A stretch of 64,000 nucleotides of DNA from Brevibacterium daeguense (GTDB lineage: Bacteria > Actinomycetota > Actinomycetes > Actinomycetales > Brevibacteriaceae). Under the pieces are notes generated by a model. It did no database searches. It saw only the letters and a list, made by a program, of their open reading frames with translations, and was not told the DNA's origin. The stretch covers positions 1 through 64,000 of the forward strand of contig NZ_JAJTWW010000015.1 of the NCBI RefSeq assembly GCF_021729135.1, written 5' to 3'. Shown in pieces: positions 59,303-64,000 of the stretch. A program made the position numbers and the translations under genes. Position 1 is the stretch's first letter. Each line of letters begins with the position of its first letter.

Positions 59303-61756
59303 TTGAAGATTGAGGACCTAGCTGACACCATCCAACCATCCCGAACAGCATTGTTGTTTGGGGCGGGAACGTCGATTTCATCTGGTGCTCCAACTGGTCG
59401 GGCACTGAGTGCTACCTTAGCGTCGAAGCTTGGGCGGGACCCGGGGGAAGAGCTGTCAGAAGTGGCCCAAATTTTTGAGAATCGGTTTGGTCGGTCGCAA
59501 TTGACCAAGCTGGTTCGTGAAAGCTTAGAGAAGCTGCAGCCCGCAGGTGGTCTTCTTGCTCTCCCCAACTTCAACTGGTTAGCAATCTACACAACCAATT
59601 ACGACACCCTTATCGAGCAAGCGTACAAAGAGCGCGGTCGGGATCTTAGCGTTTATCGATCAAATTTCGATGTAACAAGGCCCCGCGGTTCTATAACCCC
59701 GCTTTATAAAATCCACGGATGTGTCACTCAAGACGCTGGGTCGGGACACAAGAGCAGCATGCTGATTACGGAAAGCGACTACGACGACTACGACAAGTAT
59801 CGCCAGACCCTCTTCAACGCTTTACAGACTGATATGTTCACCGCAGATACTTTGATAATCGGGCAGTCGTTGAACGACCGCCATTTGAAGGATTTGGTGA
59901 AGCGGGTATGTAGTCTGAGGCAGGAAGGCGTGCAAGCGCGCGTGTTCTTGATGGTTCACGACTATGACGAGGACAGAGCTTCTTTGTACACTCGTCTCGG
60001 CGTGGAGGTTGTGCAGGGCGATCTTGAGGACGTTCTGCGGAGCCTTCTCAGCACTAGTCGTGCTGAGAAGAGCCCGGTTCACTCAAGTTCTTCGGACGCT
60101 GACGAGTACTTAAGCACGGAATTGCTTCTGACCTGTCTAGACGTGCGTCATGCTTCGCAGCTTCCAGCTAACCCGGTCCAGCTGTTCAACGGCACACCAG
60201 CGACATACGCAGACATCGCTCAAGGCCACACCATTAATCGAGCTGCACTTAGTCGTTTGGAGAATGCGAAGAGTGGATCCCGCGGTTATTTTATGGTGGT
60301 CAGCGGCGCGCGAGGTGTTGGAAAGACGACCATGGCACGTGCGTTTATGCTCCAGCGGATGAAAAGAGGTATGCCTGCGTGGGAGCACCTGTCAGACCAT
60401 CCCTTAGACGTGGGAGCATGGGTTGCTGTCGAGGCTAAGCTTCGGCAGCAAAACAAGGACGGGATCCTCTTCGTCGACGACTGTACGAGGCACCTGAAAT
60501 CCGTCAATCGCCTCGTCGAGCACCTGAACTCATTAACTCGGCCTCATCTGCGGATACTGGTTACGGCGGAGAGTTCCAAATGGCGGGTGTCCACAAAATC
60601 TCGTGGGTTTTTCTCCAAAGGAAGCCTTATAAAGCTCTCAGTTCTGGAGAGAAGCGACATTGACGAATTGGTGAATCTCGTTGATCGACGACCAGAAATC
60701 CGGAGTATGGTTGAAAGTCGCTTCCTGGAACTGAGTCGAAATGAGAAGATCCGTCGTCTTCGGGACAAGTGCAGCGCCGACATGTTCGTATGTTTGAAGA
60801 ACATATTTGCCAACGAAAACCTTGATAACATTCTTCTGCAGGAGTATTTCGAGCTGTCGAGCGAAGCGCAGGAAGTCTATAGGCATGTCGCTGCAATCCA
60901 AGCCATGAGTGGCCATGTGCATAGACAATTGATCATGCGGATTTTAGGTATTGGAGCCACTGGGCTGGACGCACTTCTCAACCAGCTAGAGGGAATCGTT
61001 TCCGAACATACAATCAATGGAAAGCAGGGTATATACGGGTGGAAGACACGGCATGACGTGATTGCTGCCACCATCGCTAGGTGGAAGTTCGCGGACCAGG
61101 ATGATCTGCGCGCGTTACTGTTTTCGCTAATCGAAGGACTCAATCCCTCCGTATACATCGAGCTGGAAAATGCTATTGCGATCGCTACCGATGATTGGGG
61201 AATTAATCGTCTGACCAATTTGAGTGATCAGATCGGCCTCTATCGGGCATTGATCGAGACTATCCCAGGGCATCGGACTCCTCGGCGCCGCCTGATCCGC
61301 CTGTTTTTGAAGAATGACTTACTGGCCGATGCAGAAAATGAGATAGTAAAAGCGGAGCGAGTTTTGGGCAAGGATGCTGTAGTCTTGCGCCATAAGGCTG
61401 TGCTGACGTTGCGTAAAGCAGAGCTGACGCCCGCGATAGCTGACGGTGATCGAAAGGCCATGCTTCAGGATGCCGAAGGGATCATTCGCCGGTGCATAAG
61501 AGATTTTGACCACGACTTGTATAGCTACAGAACTTTAGGCGATATTGGTCTTGTTTTGGCTCAGAACCACGGCGAATTCTATGCGTTCGACGATGCCATT
61601 GCCTATTTGCGGGAGTATGAGGCGTTCAACGGCGACCCGGAAATCGCGCAAGTTCGTAGAAATCTGGAGGGCAGGATGCGGGCGATCGGGCTTGAGCCAT
61701 ATGCTGTGGGTGCGGACTCAGAGGAGACCGCGACTAAACTTGCCGAGGGCGATTAA
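59303..61756 (+). CDS. SIR2-domain STAND-type NTPase, probable anti-phage defence protein (Avs5-like)
   Basis: An 817-residue protein. Residues of about 15-240 are a SIR2-like domain: LLFGAGTSISSGAPTG (NAD-binding loop), YTTNYDTLIEQA with the conserved Asn, and LYKIHGCV with the catalytic-type His. The NTPase follows, with Walker A SGARGVGKTT near 335 and Walker B ILFVDDC near 390. The C-terminal 350 residues are helical repeats, as in STAND sensor domains. Known SIR2-STAND proteins (Avs5 and relatives) sense a phage protein and then deplete NAD+. It stands alone, starts with TTG after AGGGGGA, and uses more AT-rich codons than its neighbours, consistent with transfer. Confidence 0.8.
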   Translation: MKIEDLADTIQPSRTALLFGAGTSISSGAPTGRALSATLASKLGRDPGEELSEVAQIFENRFGRSQLTKLVRESLEKLQPAGGLLALPNFNWLAIYTTNYDTLIEQAYKERGRDLSVYRSNFDVTRPRGSITPLYKIHGCVTQDAGSGHKSSMLITESDYDDYDKYRQTLFNALQTDMFTADTLIIGQSLNDRHLKDLVKRVCSLRQEGVQARVFLMVHDYDEDRASLYTRLGVEVVQGDLEDVLRSLLSTSRAEKSPVHSSSSDADEYLSTELLLTCLDVRHASQLPANPVQLFNGTPATYADIAQGHTINRAALSRLENAKSGSRGYFMVVSGARGVGKTTMARAFMLQRMKRGMPAWEHLSDHPLDVGAWVAVEAKLRQQNKDGILFVDDCTRHLKSVNRLVEHLNSLTRPHLRILVTAESSKWRVSTKSRGFFSKGSLIKLSVLERSDIDELVNLVDRRPEIRSMVESRFLELSRNEKIRRLRDKCSADMFVCLKNIFANENLDNILLQEYFELSSEAQEVYRHVAAIQAMSGHVHRQLIMRILGIGATGLDALLNQLEGIVSEHTINGKQGIYGWKTRHDVIAATIARWKFADQDDLRALLFSLIEGLNPSVYIELENAIAIATDDWGINRLTNLSDQIGLYRALIETIPGHRTPRRRLIRLFLKNDLLADAENEIVKAERVLGKDAVVLRHKAVLTLRKAELTPAIADGDRKAMLQDAEGIIRRCIRDFDHDLYSYRTLGDIGLVLAQNHGEFYAFDDAIAYLREYEAFNGDPEIAQVRRNLEGRMRAIGLEPYAVGADSEETATKLAEGD

Positions 61757-61994
61757 GGCGAATTGGGTAAGACCTCAGTTGGGCCGTGGTTTCTCGCGTG
61801 GCCTAAGCTTGAGTCGCCGTTCGCTCGTGGCTCGACGGCGTGCAAGGTGGGGCGCCCGCGCAGGGGTGCTTAGCAAGCGAGCGTTCGGCCTTAGTCCAGG
61901 CGCATCTCAGGCTGAGTCGCGGAAATCTACGGTTCCGGACAGAGCACGATCGTACTCAGGCATTTCCTTCGATTGTGCCTTCGCGTTTCGTTCC
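61757..61994. other. Intergenic region after the SIR2-STAND gene
   Basis: 238 bases between convergent genes. A loose inverted repeat (CGCCGT...ACGGCG near 61818-61845) is the only structure seen. No terminator with a T-run, tRNA end or attachment-site repeat was found. Confidence 0.35.
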
Positions 61995-62978
61995 TCACCC
62001 CGCCTGAGTCTGGAGCACCTCCCGCTCGAGGCGGGCGTAGCTCGCCTCCATACCGTCTGCCATGCCGGTGCCGAGGATCATCTCGCGCAGTTCGGCGTTG
62101 AGGTAGGTGGAGAGCAGGGTCAGGAGCGTGCCGCCGTCGACCTCGGTGAGTGTGAGCTCGTTGGTGACTGGGGTGCCTTCCTGGCCGATCATCGCCTCGG
62201 TGGTCACCGCGCGGTGCGGAGGGGAGATCTCCAGCACCTCCCCGGTGAAGCCGAAGCGCTCGCCGCCGCCGTCCTGCTCCCATTCGTACCGGTAGGAGTC
62301 GCCCACTGTGGTGCCGACCTCGCAGACCGGCATGGTCCAGCCGTCCGGCCCCAGCTGCCACCTGCTTAGCAGCTCCGGCTCGTGGTGGGCGTGCCACACC
62401 TGCTCCTTGGAGCCACGAATGACGCGGCTGATGCGGGCCTGGTTCTCGCCGATGAGCTGGGTCTGCACGCCCTGGCCGGCGGCGAAGGACTGCAGGTCCG
62501 CCAGCACATCGTCCATCTGGCTCATCGCCGACAGGGTGCCCTCGTCCATTCCCATCTTCAGCAGCTCCTCGAGCTCCTCGGCGCTGTTGAAGTAGGAGGT
62601 GGAGGTCAGCCGCGACCCGGAGTCGGTCTGCTCGAAGGTGAAGACCGCGCGCATGGTGGGCAGTTCGGTGTTGCGCGAGCCGTCCTCCTTCCGGAAGCCG
62701 TCGAGCACCTCGATGGTGCGACCGGGGTCGACGTCGAGGAACTCCCAGTAGCCGGGGTACTGCTCGCCGTTGGGGCCGGTCATGTAGTAGTGCGACTGGC
62801 CTCCGGGGAACATGTCGTGGCGGGTGAAGGTCGCCGGGTAGCCGACCGGGCCCCAGAACTTCTCCAGTTGGCGCGGGTCGGCGTAGGCGTCCCAGAGCCG
62901 GCGGACCGGGACGGGGAACTCGGCGACGATCGTCATCGTCAGGGCGTTGGGATCTTTGGTGACAGTGGTGACGGGCAT
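61995..62978 (-). CDS. Tandem SRPBCC (AHSA1-type) domain protein
   Basis: A 327-residue protein with two START/Bet v1-like domains. The first runs from about residue 10 to 150 (VPVRRLWDAYADPRQLEKFW, TRHDMFPGGQSHYYM). The second is at about 180-320 (GSKEQVWHAHHEPELLSRWQ, PVCEVGTTVGDSYRYEWEQD). Each shows the AHSA1/CalC pattern of a WxA-DPxxLxxW opening and a central GGxYxY-type strand. The family binds hydrophobic ligands; the ligand here is unknown. It lies 23 bases after an ArsR regulator, the usual arrangement for this pair. Confidence 0.87.
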   Translation of the reverse strand: MPVTTVTKDPNALTMTIVAEFPVPVRRLWDAYADPRQLEKFWGPVGYPATFTRHDMFPGGQSHYYMTGPNGEQYPGYWEFLDVDPGRTIEVLDGFRKEDGSRNTELPTMRAVFTFEQTDSGSRLTSTSYFNSAEELEELLKMGMDEGTLSAMSQMDDVLADLQSFAAGQGVQTQLIGENQARISRVIRGSKEQVWHAHHEPELLSRWQLGPDGWTMPVCEVGTTVGDSYRYEWEQDGGGERFGFTGEVLEISPPHRAVTTEAMIGQEGTPVTNELTLTEVDGGTLLTLLSTYLNAELREMILGTGMADGMEASYARLEREVLQTQAG

Positions 62979-63001
62979 GGCTCTGCCTTTCGGAAGAGTG
63001 C

Positions 63002-63349
63002 TCAGTCCGAGTCCTCGGCCAGCAGGGAGTCCAGGCGGTCGATGCGGCCGCGCCAGATCTCCTCGTACTGGTTGAGCAGGGACTGGGCCGTGCGGATGGT
63101 GTTCGGATCACCGCGGACCAGGCGTTCCCGGCCGTGCGGCTGCTTGGTCACGAGCCCCGCCGCTTCCAGGACGGAGACGTGCTTCTGAACGGCCGCGAAC
63201 GACATGTCGTAGTCGGCGGCCAGCGCGGAGACCGTGATGGCCTCGGTCAGGGTGCGGCGGACGATGTCCCGACGCGTGGCATCAGCGAGGGCCCGGAAGA
63301 TCCGGTCGACCTCTGCGTCGCTGAGTGCCTGTGCGCTGGGACGGTCCAC
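63002..63349 (-). CDS. ArsR/SmtB family transcriptional regulator
   Basis: A 115-residue winged-helix protein. LADATRRDIVRRTL, DYDMSFAAVQKHVSVLEAAG and LVTKQPHGRERLVRGDP are the family blocks. No Cys or metal-binding motif is seen, so it is probably of the SdpR-like, non-metal class that regulates SRPBCC genes. The start is GTG with GGAG five bases upstream. A 16-base palindrome lies 38 bases upstream of the start, and it probably represses its own operon. Confidence 0.9.
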   Translation of the reverse strand: MDRPSAQALSDAEVDRIFRALADATRRDIVRRTLTEAITVSALAADYDMSFAAVQKHVSVLEAAGLVTKQPHGRERLVRGDPNTIRTAQSLLNQYEEIWRGRIDRLDSLLAEDSD

Positions 63350-63386
63350 TGCTGCTCCTGACGGTTCCTGGCCGCATCATCATTGC

Positions 63387-63402
63387 ACAACCAGATGGTT
63401 GT
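63387..63402. promoter_or_regulatory. Probable ArsR operator
   Basis: ACAACCA-GA-TGGTTGT is a perfect 7-2-7 inverted repeat 38 bases upstream of the ArsR start. The ACAACCA/TGGTTGT form is one I associate with ArsR regulators of SRPBCC genes. It probably overlaps the promoter. Confidence 0.65.
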
Positions 63403-63445
63403 ACATTACGCCTGTGGCGTGGAGCACGTCAAGAGGGTGCTGCGA

Positions 63446-63523
63446 CGGTGACACGGTCGCGACCTGGCCGAGGCGCTTCGGGCGCGGTGACACGGTCGCA
63501 ACCTGGCCGTGGCGCCTCGGCCG
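63446..63523. repeat. Two 39-bp direct repeats
   Basis: cggtgacacggtcgc at 63446 recurs at 63485, and the following acctggccg-ggcgc-tcgg is also repeated with three or four mismatches. The pair lies in the gap between ArsR and the secreted phosphatase-like gene. Function is unknown; a tandem regulatory site is possible. Confidence 0.6.
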
Positions 63524-63633
63524 CTGTCGGACAGGAGGAGGTGGGGCAAGGGTTCACTTCGGCGCAACTTCGGCGTCATGCGGGCCGGAAAGAGTGGCCG
63601 TCGGTCCCCACCCGCTGCCTCCCCAGGAGAATC

Positions 63634-64000
63634 ATGCCTCGCCTCGGCCCTGCCGCGCTCGCCGCCGTCCTCGCCCTCAGCCCCGTCATCGCCGCATCCC
63701 CGGCGGCAACGCAGACCGCGATCGAGGTCGGCTCGGATGCGGAGATCGACATCAGCCGGCTCGTCCTCAATCCGACCACGACACCCGGCACCTCCGTCGC
63801 GGTGAACTTCTCGGCGCCGCCGGCGCTGAGCTACACCATCGAGCTCGAGAACCCGGACGGAGCGATCAGGGCCGTCACCACTCAGCGCGACGGGTTCTAC
63901 CTCGTCAAGCACACGTGGTCGGCGGTCATCGAGGGGTTGGAGCCGAGCACCGAGTACCGCTACCGGATCGTGCAGGACGAGACGACCGCGGGCGACTGGC
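63634..64000 (+). CDS. Secreted purple-acid-phosphatase-like protein (partial, cut by window end)
   Basis: The first 122 residues are visible. MPRLGPAALAAVLALSPVIA is a signal peptide. The segment that follows (VLNPTTTPGTSVAVNFSAPP, then LEPSTEYRYRIVQ) is a fibronectin-like N-terminal domain of the kind preceding the metallophosphatase domain in purple acid phosphatases. The catalytic part is outside the window, so the assignment is provisional. AGGAGA lies close before the ATG. Earlier in-frame starts from 63509 are unlikely because they would add basic non-family sequence. Confidence 0.65.
   Translation, partial: MPRLGPAALAAVLALSPVIAASPAATQTAIEVGSDAEIDISRLVLNPTTTPGTSVAVNFSAPPALSYTIELENPDGAIRAVTTQRDGFYLVKHTWSAVIEGLEPSTEYRYRIVQDETTAGDW

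Overview
The window looks like the chromosome of a high-GC Gram-positive actinobacterium. The evidence is a high-GC sequence, frequent GTG starts with 4-base stop/start overlaps, an LPxTG-anchored protein, a DUF3151 protein, teichoic-acid-type ABC exporters and TAXI-type TRAP transporters. The overall flavour is Micrococcales, for example Brevibacterium-like, but that genus guess is inference. I saw no rRNA, tRNA, insertion sequence or CRISPR array.

Layout. 1-6067: a TetR regulator divergent from a DoxX-like membrane protein, a bifunctional-nuclease (DUF151) protein, a DUF4870-like membrane protein, a very glycine-rich sortase-anchored protein and a reductase of the rubredoxin/ferredoxin reductase type. 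6097-7723: a Wzm/Wzt (TagG/TagH-like) polysaccharide ABC exporter. 7764-13883: a catabolic island with an MHS-family permease, a GntR/FadR-type regulator and hydantoinase/oxoprolinase subunits A and B. Both of its promoter regions carry a match to the FadR-type operator, and one also carries a CRP/GlxR-like palindrome.

13966-47978: a large surface-polysaccharide locus. UDP-ManNAc dehydrogenase (wecC) and UDP-GlcNAc 2-epimerase (wecB) lie at its two ends. Between them are a WbpM/CapD-like dehydratase, a WbpL/TagO-like initiating transferase, at least six glycosyltransferases, a second ABC exporter, a DUF6270 protein, three asparagine-synthetase-like amidotransferases, two heparinase II/III-fold proteins (one fused to a glycosyltransferase, one to an alpha/beta-hydrolase), a GH79-like lipoprotein, galE and a degenerate GDPD-like membrane protein. 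The gene set suggests an aminosugar- and uronate-containing polymer whose carboxyl groups may be amidated and whose chain may be trimmed, epimerised or de-esterified. The block 26166-43093 is the best candidate for an undescribed system.

48494-49909: a secreted, extremely acidic protein made of DEAP-type hexapeptides, whose gene holds five nearly identical 108-bp tandem units. 49985-58862: a carboxylate uptake and catabolism module with two TAXI binding proteins, one fused TRAP permease, a LysR regulator, an acyl-CoA dehydrogenase and a family III CoA-transferase. 59303-61756: a lone SIR2 plus STAND-type NTPase gene, probably anti-phage defence (Avs5-like). 61995-63349: an ArsR regulator with a tandem SRPBCC protein and a palindromic operator. 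63634 onward: the start of a secreted purple-acid-phosphatase-like protein cut by the window end.
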